This document shows positions 54,953 to 64,000 of a stretch of DNA of 64,000 bases, one piece after another. Within the stretch, counting starts at the first letter, position 1. Every line of letters begins with the position of its first letter. Source of the DNA: Litoditis marina. Its lineage: Eukaryota; Nematoda; Chromadorea; Rhabditida; Rhabditidae. The notes beneath the pieces were generated by a model. The model worked only from the letters and a program-made list of their open reading frames with translations. It was not told the origin of the DNA and made no database searches. The position numbers were made by a program, and so were the translations under genes. Location: positions 16,524,090 to 16,588,089 of the forward strand of contig OZ038437.1 of the NCBI GenBank assembly GCA_964036275.1, read 5' to 3'.

Positions 54953-55634
54953 ACTAATATCTCGTAACTGTCAATAGTTATTACCTAAAGAATCACAAGA
55001 CCCCACGTGTGCAGATTGGTTCCAAACGAGCGGTGGTCGTATTTATAAAACAATGAGTGATTGAAAAACCATTTGTATTCATTCCGACGTTTTTCGAATC
55101 GGTATTTCGAAGCAAAAACATACAAAGCCACTAGTTTCAAGCAGCAACAACCTTTTTATTGATATTGCAAATAGTGTCGGGTGATAACTGGTCTATTTTG
55201 AAGATATTTTTCGCGAACACTTTGTTCATTTCAGCACTTCAGCGAGCACTGCTAATACAATCTCACAATCAATACATCGAACTAGCCATTCACGCCTAGA
55301 AAAAAATTGAATGAAGGTATAATAGTTCACATTATTCTCACCGAAACTTCTACCGTACACACTTGAACTCACCCGATGACTGTTTTTCATGCAAGTTGAA
55401 ACAAAAAACAAAGAATGTTGGAATAATCATTGCAATGAGCAACCAAGTTACGAATGCTCCACTTGTTAACACTCGATAACATTGACGTGATTCACAAACT
55501 GGATACAATTTATAAGTAACAGCTTGTATCGAGAGATCAAACTAAGTCAAAGATGTGGTCACACCAAATAATAATTTTTTATGCCCAGCAATATTTGGAG
55601 AAACACGACTATGTGGTTCAATCGCAATGCTTCA

Positions 55635-55678
55635 GTCCTTTAAACTGCAATACATTTTTCAATTGCAGTTTAAAGGAC
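55635..55678. repeat. 17-bp-stem palindrome, copy 2
   Basis: GTCCTTTAAACTGCAAT-acatttttca-ATTGCAGTTTAAAGGAC, a perfect 17-bp stem. Related to 20344-20393, which carries one mismatch. Confidence 0.65.
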
Positions 55679-55790
55679 CAAGAAATGACACGGGATCGGT
55701 CCACATAATCGTCCTTCTCCAGGTTGTTTTTAGTAATGGTTTCTGTGACTAACTGCAGAAAACTTATTTTTATCGATTTATCCTCAAATT

Positions 55791-55935
55791 TTCAGAGAGA
55801 TAAACGCTGGAGCAAATCGACTTACTGGACTCATCTTTGGAATTCGTCAAACAACTTCAGGATGACTTGTATTCATCCATTTCGAATAACCATGATTCGG
55901 ATTGTATCAGATACTGATTTTTGCTCATATTTATA
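55791..55935 (+). pseudogene. VKQLQDDLYSS exon, broken duplicate
   Basis: Follows AAATTTTCAG. LEQIDLLDSSLEFVKQLQDD then LYSSISNNHDSDCI is preserved, but a TAA precedes it and a 4-nt deletion near 55910 changes the end. HP2-like stem GGATGA-CTTGTAT-TCATCC (55860-55878) is intact. Confidence 0.5.
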
Positions 55936-56177
55936 TTATTATGCTGTAAATGAATTGGTTCAAACACATTTCTTTCATTAATTATCGCATTGGTAGATTT
56001 TGGACACAATCTGTGGCTAATTTGTTCTACAAAAAATTATTCATGTCGGTAAGCCTTGTATTATCAATATTTAGAGAAAAAAACACGTGATCGCAAACGT
56101 AATCACCCAGTCATTAAGTTGTTTTTGCATTTCTACAACAGAAAAGGTTTTTGCCGACGTGTGGCGGTTTTCTTCAC

Positions 56178-56194
56178 GCGCGAGCGGTTCGCGC
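56178..56194 (+). repeat. GC hairpin E (GCGCGA-gcggt-TCGCGC)
   Basis: Duplicate of hairpin D within segmental duplicate B. About 445 bp upstream of cassette 23. Confidence 0.65.
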
Positions 56195-56638
56195 GGCGTG
56201 CGACTTGTTCGCGACAGACACCGGCTGGTTTAGCAATGTTGCTGCCAGCGTTTTGTTCAAATTATCTCGTTGATTGTTGAAAATGACAAGGCGACTTTTT
56301 TCATTTAACACTACGCCCCCACCTAAAACGGTTCATGTTGGAACAAAAAAAAATACAGGAAAACTCAACTTTTCCACAATTATAGTGTATTTTTGCCTGT
56401 ATTACAGAGTTGAAAAACAACTACTTGAATTTGTTGTTAGTTGAGGTTCTCTTTACAAATCACAGCTTTTTTGCAACTGGACAAGTGGTTATCTCTCTCT
56501 TTCTCTTGCTCACTCTTACTCATTTTTCTCTCATGTTCTCACTCTCTCTCCCTCTCTCTTTTACTCTCCCCTCTCTCTCCCTCTCTCTCTTACTCTCCTC
56601 TCTCTCTATCTCTCCAAATCGATTTCATCATGTTTCAG

Positions 56639-56708
56639 ATAATCATATAATCGATTGTTCGACATACATTCGAGCATTTAATTGATGTAGATGTATCTAC
56701 TCAAAAAA
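56639..56708 (+). repeat. Hairpin cassette 23
   Basis: Follows CATGTTTCAG after a long CTCTCT tract; donor AAAAAA|GTACGT. HP2 (56657-56675) is GTTCGA-CATACAT-TCGAGC with one G-U. Multiple stops in the cassette phase, unlike its duplicate at 34022. Confidence 0.65.
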
Positions 56709-57113
56709 GTACGTGAACTTCGCAAACGAACTTACGTTCAATACAATAATTGCGGTTGGAGAAGAACTACGACTCACTTCCAGGAGAGAGTGAGTTCCGA
56801 TATCTGAGAAAACCTTATTTCTGTTCTTGGAAGCAAGAACAGTTTCTATTGGGAAACATTACACTATGTTCTGCAACATCAAATAGTGTGAAACAGTACA
56901 TTTGATGAAATGAATAATTTTCTTTTGTATTAATGCAGTTTGAATAACACTATTAAAGTTTTCATACTTTAGTTGACCAATACAAAAGAGATCCGTTTCA
57001 ATAATTTTTGAATCACATGATGAAAATTGCGCAAAAAAGTTCAACGGAATAATTAAACCGGACTCTCTCACTTCAAGGCGCGGAAAACTGGCAAAACGTG
57101 TTGAACTTAGCTT

Positions 57114-57272
57114 AGAGTACGTATGGTGGAAGATCCCGACCCTTCATCCCATCCTGCGTCTCTCACTATTTCTCGTCTCTTACATTCCGGCGGGATGTAA
57201 GAGCAGCGAAATAGCGTATGTTTGAAGAGACGCAGGATGGCATGAAGGTGCCGGGATCTTCTAGCATACTCT
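57114..57272. mobile_element. CTAGAAGATCCCGGCACC palindromic MITE, copy 3
   Basis: GTGGAAGATCCCGACCCTTC... and ...AAGGTGCCGGGATCTTCTAG arms, inner TCTTACATTCCGGCGGGATGTAAGA palindrome. Same family as 28650 and 35038. Confidence 0.8.
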
Positions 57273-57879
57273 GAGGTAAGATTGGAAGATAGTTACATCA
57301 CTTCCACGTCTATTGAATCATATGTAACTTACTGAGATTGAATATTTTCAGTTAAAAAAAATAGAAATTCGTTCGAAGAATGAACGACTACTTCTGAATC
57401 ATGAGAGCAGCGCATAACTGTGTTTGAAAAAGGTATCTATTCTTTTATATTTTCTTTTTATATTATACCAGAGTTTGCAAATTGTTTACTATGCGAAATT
57501 CTACAATTCTTGAACCCGGAAAAGTTATTCTTTATTGTATATATAATTCGGGGTTTTCATAAATTCTTTTCGATAATTTCTGTATTTGTAACCAGGACGT
57601 TTAATTTTATAAATTTATTTAAAATCAAGAAGCTATTTCCTCATTGGTTTCATGAAAAGGTTGCAGGGTTCATTTCTATTGCCGGACCTAATCCACCCAC
57701 GTAGTGTACGAACGACCACAGAGGATAGTTAACCGCAAATATCGTCACGCCAAATCATCCATGCAATAGTGAGTTCTGTGTGATATAGTCGCCGTCAACG
57801 GAAGGGCGGAAGGGTACTGTATATCTCACTTTCCGCTGTGTACGCACACATCTATTCGATGTCAAAGCTTTTCGCTTTG

Positions 57880-57950
57880 GTGCTCTAATAGCGCAGTCGT
57901 TTGCGCTTCGCTACCGAACTTTTGCTCGCAGATTTTTGAGGTGGGGGTTT
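57880..57950 (+). pseudogene. tRNA-like relic 4
   Basis: TGCTCTAATAGCGCAGTCGTTTGCGC matches relic 3's 5' half, followed by CTACCGAACTTTTGCTCGCAG. The B box is destroyed (GTTTTCGAAC). Confidence 0.4.
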
Positions 57951-58559
57951 TCGAACACACGTGAACCTTTGAAAAAACAGGCACCACTCAGAACGATCAG
58001 CGGCAATTCTCTATAATTCACAAAAACCAGAGAACATGCAGGTCAATGACGCGCAGACAGGCTGATACAGTCTGCGTATCTCTGACCTGCCCACTCTCTC
58101 GTTCAGCCAATGAAATTGGCCGGCTGGAAATTGTCTGAGCGTAGAGAAGTCACGCAAGTGAAGAGTTGCCAACTGCCTCTGTTTGAAACAAATGACGAAA
58201 ACCTCGGTTAGGTAAATAGTTACCAGACAATTTTCCTAGTTGACCTTTACGTAAGACTTTTCTATGCTGCCAGGCTCATGTGATTCCTTCAGGACCCGTG
58301 AATACTCAGAAATTGCCCAAGGTATCATCTTACTGTTCAGTAGGGTTGAGTGTGCAGCTACAAAAAAGACGTAAACTTTTTCAAATAATTTAGTTTCTGA
58401 GGTATTTGTTATTTCGTTCATTTTTTGCCTGGTTCTCGCTCGGTTGAGAAGTTTATTTATTTTCAGGTGGTACCACGGATTGTGTTTTTCCATAACTTCT
58501 CTATGCTAATGTTCAAAATCAACGACTTTGACCATGGGCCCAGTGAAAGTTGAAATATG

Positions 58560-58619
58560 AATTCAATACTTCGTGAAACGGATAATGGCCTGATACCACA
58601 TATATCAGACATACTCAGG
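58560..58619 (+). CDS. LRET...SDI exon, copy 2
   Basis: ATGAATTCAATACTTCGTG reads MNSILRETDNGLIPHISDIL and ends CTCAG|GTAACG. Conserved against 39733. The following ~150 bp also resemble each other (AACTAGACTTTGTTTTTGTG / AAACTAGACTGTTTCTG), so the intron start is part of the repeat. Confidence 0.4.
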
Positions 58620-58828
58620 TAACGTTACTGCTTACTATGTTAGGGGCTTTTAATCATTTGTCTGAGTTTGTGGAGAGCATTAAACTAGACTTTGTTTTTG
58701 TGAATGTCCTCTGCCGACCAGTTTATCTCATAGAGGCGACATCTAGAGTGTGCCCATACAGCAGGGGTACTTTATTTATTTTGATCTGAAAAGATTACAA
58801 ACACAATAGAGCACTACCACATGCACCG

Positions 58829-59060
58829 TATAGTTCACACCATTCCTACTGAGACTTCTGCAGTAACCTAACAAAATTCCGAAGGCTGTTGTGAACCTGA
58901 AAATTCAGTTCATCAAAAACTAACTCGTATATTCACTGTCCCTGAGTACGAGAATGAGCGAAAATCGTCAATCTTTCCGGTCACAAGTGAGTGAGGAAAA
59001 CAGCTGGGAAGGTCAAAAATTTACTGTAAGAGACTCAGTAGGAGTGAAAAAGACTATATA
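58829..59060. mobile_element. CATTCCTACTGAGACTC MITE, copy 2
   Basis: TATAGTTCACACCATTCCTA...TAGGAGTGAAAAAGACTATA inverted ends. Colinear with 19028-19261. Confidence 0.75.
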
Positions 59061-59969
59061 AGCCAGTGTGCTCACAAGACATGCCTAGCAAGGTGATAAG
59101 GCGGGTCAGAGTGTCGCTTCTCTAGATCTACAGTTATTTTATCACTCTTGCGAACTGTATTGTGTGGATTAACTGATACATTTACCGGCAAACTTACAGG
59201 GATCAGGAACGCCTTGACACTCCATGGAAGCAAACAACAGAAATTACGATTATATAGTCCGATTTGGGGTAATATTTATTCCTTGGAGTCTAAAAATCAA
59301 GGTTGCGAGCTGTCTCAATTTACGATTCGTATTTTACGAATTCGAGTCCGCTGAAAACCATGAGTAACCATTCTCCAACCGTGATTCCGCTTACGGAGAC
59401 AGTTAATTATAAATAAAAGTGTTTAGTAACTAGTTGGGTCAAAGATCCTTCGCGTACTTTTACTGAGATCCGCCATATATAGTGCTGCCCACTTACACTG
59501 GTACTTCGGCAGCGTGCCATTTCCAAATTCCAAAATGTTCACCATGTTCAAACTTTTCCAGGAACTGAATATTTTTTTTACCAAAGTAACCAACAATAAA
59601 ACGTTTCTAGAAGTCGATGCTTGCTCTGAGCGAAAGTCATGAGAGAATCTCATGAGAAAATGCCGATCAGTCTCAGGGCGAATGAAAGGAACTATATATC
59701 TTTGTAATACTTTGATCTCCATAAACAACTGGTAAAATAAGCCAAAAACGCAAGCGACCGAACCAAAATATAGCAGACTACATCCACGTGTACATAGTGG
59801 CTTTTTGATCTCTCAACGAATTTTCCCCTGTGGATCTGCTTCTGGAAAAACACATTTATAGTTCAAGGCTTTAGTGAAATGTATGACTAAACCAATGCTA
59901 TGTACGAATTCAGCTGCAGAGCTAGCTTTGAATATAAAAAAACACCTCATGTTCATACTTTCCTTTCAG

Positions 59970-60041
59970 GTGAATATATCACCACTCGTTCGACATATTT
60001 TCGAACCTACATTGAAAATGAGATGAAATACGACTTCCAAG
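59970..60041 (+). repeat. Hairpin cassette 24
   Basis: Follows TTCCTTTCAG and ends CTTCCAAG|GTAATT. HP1 is GGTGA-atata-TCACC (59969-59983), perfect and different in sequence from the usual GATGAT/ATCATC; HP2 (59988-60006) is GTTCGA-CATATTT-TCGAAC. Cassette phase IYHHSFDIFSNLH then TGA. Confidence 0.7.
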
Positions 60042-60299
60042 GTAATTAAAATCCATGCTTGGACTACGAAAAGTTTCACGCAGCTTGTTTCAAACCTCGC
60101 CTCGTAATAACTCATGTTCAAGACATAATTAGGATGAAACTTGAACTTTCTATCATAAGTTTTGAGGCCATGTTCAAACGATGAAACTGTGTACAAATTG
60201 TTGCCGTTTCATCATCCGGACCTATTCACCACGTGGCCAAACATCCAAATGAACGCTTTCGAACGAACAAATCTACTTTTCGTCACTTCATTCTTCTAC

Positions 60300-60540
60300 T
60301 TTGTTCGTAGCTCGAATCAAAATCGATCCGAGTCTTTCCGAACCAGTTGGTTCGGTAAAAAACCAAACCGTTTACTGAATCGAACCGACGCGATAACCCT
60401 AACGAACGTTACGCGGTTAACCAACATTAGCTTGATTACTCGAAATCATTCGGTTTTAAATTTGGTTTGATTCTAGAATAAATCAACTGGTTAGCAAAGG
60501 TTCGGTTAGATTTTCTTCGGGAGAATTCGGTTCGATGAGA
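60300..60540. repeat. GGTTCGGT/ACCGAACC repeat block
   Basis: Words such as CCGAACCAGTTGGTTCGG, AACCGACGCG, GGTTCGGTTAG and TTCGGTTCGATG occur in both orientations. A diverged palindromic element, related in vocabulary to 30290-30500. Confidence 0.45.
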
Positions 60541-61789
60541 AATTCACCGATGTTATAACCTATTTTCAGTCTATCAGCAGACCACGTAATGGTAAAGCTC
60601 TGAATACTACAACTACGTGTACCTGATCGAATAACTTCCTTCAGACATACATTCTGATTTCTTATTATGATTATTGGCTGTTTGTGGATAATGAATCGAT
60701 TCGTTATTTGTATTGTCACAATGAGCTAAAAACTATCAAGGGTACACTACGGAAACGAAAATCAACTCGAGATGCTTTCGAGAGAAAACTAAACCAAAGT
60801 GAATTTGTCATCGTCACCGTTTTGGAGTGTATAAGTTTGTGGTTTCTGTCTGCTGTAGACTAGCAATCATGAACAAATTGTTTATTCACGGTTTTGATAT
60901 CATACTGCCAGGGTAGACAGTTTTTCGAAGCTCACAATGAAAAAAGCATTTAAATATCATACGAATAAATATCTCCAAATTTGGTCAGCAGTTTTTGACC
61001 GGAGCTGAGTTGCAGAGCTGAGTTGCGGTGAGTGTTTCACTGTTTACATGTCTCACGTGGGTATGCAACTGACTAACATTACAATAGCGCGATTTTGCTT
61101 AGGTAAATACGGTAATATGCCTAACGCAGCCATGCAAGTGTAACTATACGATAAGATAGTGGGTGGGTAACTTGAACACTACTATTGCGTAACTAAAACA
61201 CATATACATCAGTACTAAATTCTCATATTTCTGATTTATTTCATATAATCATACTTATTTTGCACTTGCGATGATAATATCTGTGATATGTGTGATGATC
61301 ACCGCGTCGAGAGTGTTCTCCGTTATGTTAATTGGCTTCACTGCTTTGCACATGCAGTAAGTATGCATCTGTTCAGCAACGACTCAAAAGACGCATAAGT
61401 ACATAATTGAACTACTAATTACCCAACACACCTGCAAAAATTTCAATTATAACTGGGCCCAAAAAGTATCAAGTCCAATTAAGCAAGTCACTGTTGAGAG
61501 CAGTGTCTCACTCATTCACTACATTTACGTGCTAACACTTTCGTCATTTTTGTTCCATCAAGTAACTTTAGTGTATATCATACTACGAACACTATAAATT
61601 AGAGATTAGTGTATGCATACAACACATTAAGCTCGTTTTGATATAATGCAATTGTAAAAGTTAACAGATTTCAAATTATCTGCTGTTCTATGAATGAACG
61701 TTTCAAATTTATTCTGACAAAGAACACTTTCATTCAAAAGCTTCATCGTGCACTGTAGGAGTCTGAACAAGTGTGTTTTTCGCTGTGTT

Positions 61790-61855
61790 TGTAGTTTGAT
61801 CGTCTCTCTTTGGTCGAAGTTAGAAAATTACGCTGTGTATCTGAATCAAACTACA
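61790..61855. repeat. Inverted pair of TGTAGTTTGATC boxes
   Basis: TGTAGTTTGATC at 61790 and ATCAAACTACA at 61845. In the duplicate at 51648 the second box has been lost (GCAAACTTCGACC), so the pair can decay to a single site. Confidence 0.55.
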
Positions 61856-61938
61856 AACTTTGACCTGTCGTCTGCTATAGATTACACATAATGTTGTTGT
61901 GATGCTAGGATGTTGAATAGTGGCATACGCGTGCGCTA

Positions 61939-61952
61939 CGCGACCGCTCGCG
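61939..61952 (-). repeat. GC hairpin G (minus orientation)
   Basis: Duplicate of hairpin F, about 270 bp upstream of cassette 25. Confidence 0.55.
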
Positions 61953-62220
61953 TTCGACAATAACCGCGTCCTTTGAGCAACGCTCGCACCCCCTTTATAA
62001 ACAGCCACACTGCATTAAACTCACCACCCACTAATCTCACAGTTTGAGACTAATAACTTGTTCTTTATAGAAAGTTAATTCAGAATTGAATAGTCGTTCC
62101 TCGTGTGAGTAAATTGACGTACAGTGTTTATTAGTTTCCGCTGTGTACCATTTCGAAAAGATGATTTTTAGTGCGAAAATCATGTGTATATGTTTAAAAT
62201 AACACTCTTCCACTTTTCAG

Positions 62221-62290
62221 ATTCATATTATACAATTGTTCGACATATATTCGAACATTATCAGTTGATTTGTGTTGCAAAAATCATAAG
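62221..62290 (+). repeat. Hairpin cassette 25
   Basis: Duplicate of cassette 20, consensus HP2 at 62238-62256, ends AATCATAAG|GTGAGT. Confidence 0.75.
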
Positions 62291-62919
62291 GTGAGTGTTA
62301 AGCATCTAGTAAGTACTGGTTTTAGTAAGACTCACATAACATTTGACATTAGATGAGGTCATCTTTTTCGAATCAAAGCAACAAACTGATTCTATAAATT
62401 GGCAAAATACACTGAATATCACGTTGTATTTACATCATTTTGTATGCAGCACAGTTCACCTGGTTCAACAGCAAGATAGAAACTAAAGAACACTGCTTTT
62501 AGCTCAATAACACATCAGTTCATAGTCAAAAAAAGTTGCAGTCAACGCAAAAACTATTCATTCTCATAATACAGATTACTTAGAACAAGATTACAGTACT
62601 TGAAACGAATATAGATTTCTAGATTGGTTTTTCATTCGATTTCAATATGGACATTTTGTACCAATGGTATGAGATCTTAAAAGCTACGGATCCAATTACT
62701 GACTTAGAGTTGAAGGTAGGAAATAGGAAACAGTGATTGTTTTCTAGATACCAACATTGCATTTTTTAACGGTTTTCGAGAGAAAAAAAACTTTTCAATA
62801 ATCTTCACGGTTTTCTGGATTTTTTTTCTATTACTCCATGCATTGCTCCCATTTTTCTCTGAACATCGTCTACAGTTATAACACGCCATTTCCGTTTCAA
62901 AAAAACAGTTTAAGTTTAG

Positions 62920-63008
62920 GTAAATTGATAAGAAAGACTTATACCATTCGGCTGGTTGCGGAACCAAACTCTAGTCGTTGCGGACAAAATTTGGATGATT
63001 CATGAAGT
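62920..63008 (+). CDS. LV exon, copy 3 (89 nt)
   Basis: Apparently identical to 52766-52854 including the TGA just before the donor GAAGT|GTAAGT. If this TGA is the true stop, the exon is terminal in these two units. Confidence 0.5.
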
Positions 63009-63286
63009 GTAAGTGATTTTCTCCTGTGTAGTGTATATTTGAATGGTTTCTATTTTTCGTAGTCTCAAACACCGAGATCCGATTTCATGCAAGCAAGTTA
63101 CGCACTACCGATTAATCTCACATTTTTGGACTTAACTTGTTTATATGAAGTAGTAGAGTATCATTCATCAAACGAAGTTAGTGAAATACTGTGTTCATTA
63201 GTTTCAACTGTATACTATTTCAAAAATGTGGTTTTGGGTGCGAAACTCATGTTTAGATGTTTGAAATAACTCTTTTTTCTGTTCAG

Positions 63287-63358
63287 ATACATATTCTATA
63301 GTTGTTTGACATGTATTCGAAAGCTATCAGTTTAGTTGTGACGCGAGAATCATGAAAG
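63287..63358 (+). repeat. Hairpin cassette 26
   Basis: Follows TTCTGTTCAG and ends TCATGAAAG|GTTAGT. HP2 (63305-63321) is TTTGA-CATGTAT-TCGAA with one G-U. Counterpart of cassette 21. Confidence 0.65.
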
Positions 63359-63362
63359 GTTA

Positions 63363-64000
63363 GTCTCGGAGAATTAAACGACCCGGCCGCGACCAACTGC
63401 GGCAGCCAGTAGGTCGCGGCCGGCTCATTTTATTAAAAACAACGCCTCAACCAGCGCATGCGCTGTTTACACGCGTGCATAGTATCAAACGGAACGGATT
63501 AACCATTTCGAAATTTTTGTGCGGTTTTACATAATTATCATTATTTTGTGTTTTTTGTTATGTTTTCTTATAATTGTTGGTTTATATTTGCTCCAATAGT
63601 TGTTCTGGCTATTATTGATGGGGGCGCTACATGTGTGCTGCCCGTTTGCTCGGTTCAAACAACTTTTTACGAAAAATTTAAATTAATTCATTAATATTGT
63701 GTATAGATTAACATTTTGTCGTTCTAAATATGTCAATGGCCTATTCAGTAATTACCTATTTTGTTTTTATTCAGTATCATCTCATTCCGCTGTTTTTTAG
63801 ATAGCGATGGACACAGAATGGTAGATTTCAAGTCTGGAAGATCGTTTAATCACAATGCCACGGACCTTTAAACGAGAACGATCTCATTGTGGACGGTTCG
63901 TTCTGTAATATATAGTGGGAGGTACGTCCTGTTAATCAATTCCAAACGCAAACTTTTCTGTTAGAAATTAGTTTTTTTATAAGTTAGGGTTAGGGTTTCT
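63363..64000. other. Unrelated sequence after an abrupt breakpoint, probable element end
   Basis: Begins with the inverted repeat CCGGCCGCGACC...GGTCGCGGCCGG (63380-63423), then CCAGCGCATGCGCTG. No open frame or family signature follows. Either a mobile element continuing beyond the window or a rearrangement junction. TTAGGGTTAGGG at the very end is only two units and is not called a telomere. Confidence 0.5.

Larger units (their letters stand above)
54340..56700 (+). repeat. Segmental duplicate B, copy 2
   Basis: Partner of 31637-34100, without the Foldback element that interrupts the left edge of copy 1. Confidence 0.85.
61393..63362 (+). repeat. Segmental duplicate A, copy 2
   Basis: Partner of 51240-53130. 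The match ends abruptly after AAAGGTTAGT at about 63362, where unrelated GC-rich sequence begins. Confidence 0.9.

Noticed and set aside
7543..63358. Cassette repeats as a CRISPR array or minisatellite.
   Set aside because: Spacing is irregular (0.5 to several kb), copies are diverged with compensating changes, and the setting is eukaryotic.
63983..64000. Telomeric repeat at the window end (TTAGGGTTAGGG).
   Set aside because: Only two units, no longer array, and nematode telomeres are normally TTAGGC.

Overview
This is eukaryotic DNA, most likely from a nematode. Acceptor-like sites follow the worm consensus (TTTTCAG), predicted introns are short, and palindromic MITEs are dense. An RTE-1-like LINE and a BEL/Pao LTR element are present. 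No species can be named. There is no rRNA, intact tRNA, CRISPR array or bacterial operon. The only long uninterrupted reading frame is the LINE polyprotein; every other coding signal is a short exon-sized piece.

Layout: 1-7.3 kb is a repeat-rich flank. It holds tRNA-like relics, a GGTAACC palindrome, a 158-bp multi-hairpin repeat (two copies) and a diverged triplicated unit. From 7.5 kb to 63.4 kb the + strand carries more than 30 diverged copies of one ~72-nt cassette. Each cassette has a pyrimidine-rich tract ending in AG, usually a small first hairpin, then a second hairpin of the form GTTCGA-CATATAT-TCGAAC, and in most copies an AAG|GTRAGT donor-like site. The second stem covaries across copies. 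In four units (20, 22, 24 and 27 kb) an upstream mini-exon ends in the exact phase that makes the cassette read HFHxSxFDIYSN. The locus is therefore best read as a tandem family of small multi-exon genes and gene relics, with an RNA hairpin superimposed on or outliving the coding sequence. Other recurring pieces are an 89-nt exon (LVAEPNS.RCGQN), a VKQLQDDLYSS exon, a two-exon gene at 13.47-14.09 kb, GC-rich GCGAGCGGTCGC hairpins, and TGTAGTTTGATC boxes that sometimes occur as inverted pairs.

The cluster has grown by segmental duplication: 17.84/22.27 kb, 31.64-34.1/54.34-56.7 kb and 51.24-53.13/61.39-63.36 kb. It has also been hit by insertions: a Foldback element (30711-31634), a non-autonomous BEL/Pao element with apparently identical 301-bp LTRs (37412-39723), a full-length RTE element flanked by a 427-bp direct repeat (45963-49345), a 275-bp palindrome with an 8-bp target duplication (18489-18763) and several MITE families. 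The last ~640 bp (from 63.36 kb) break abruptly from the duplicated sequence at a GC-rich inverted repeat and probably belong to a different element.

Limits: no alignments, folding or database searches were run. Alignments and identities were judged by eye. Exon calls for unnamed genes are phase-and-motif inferences.
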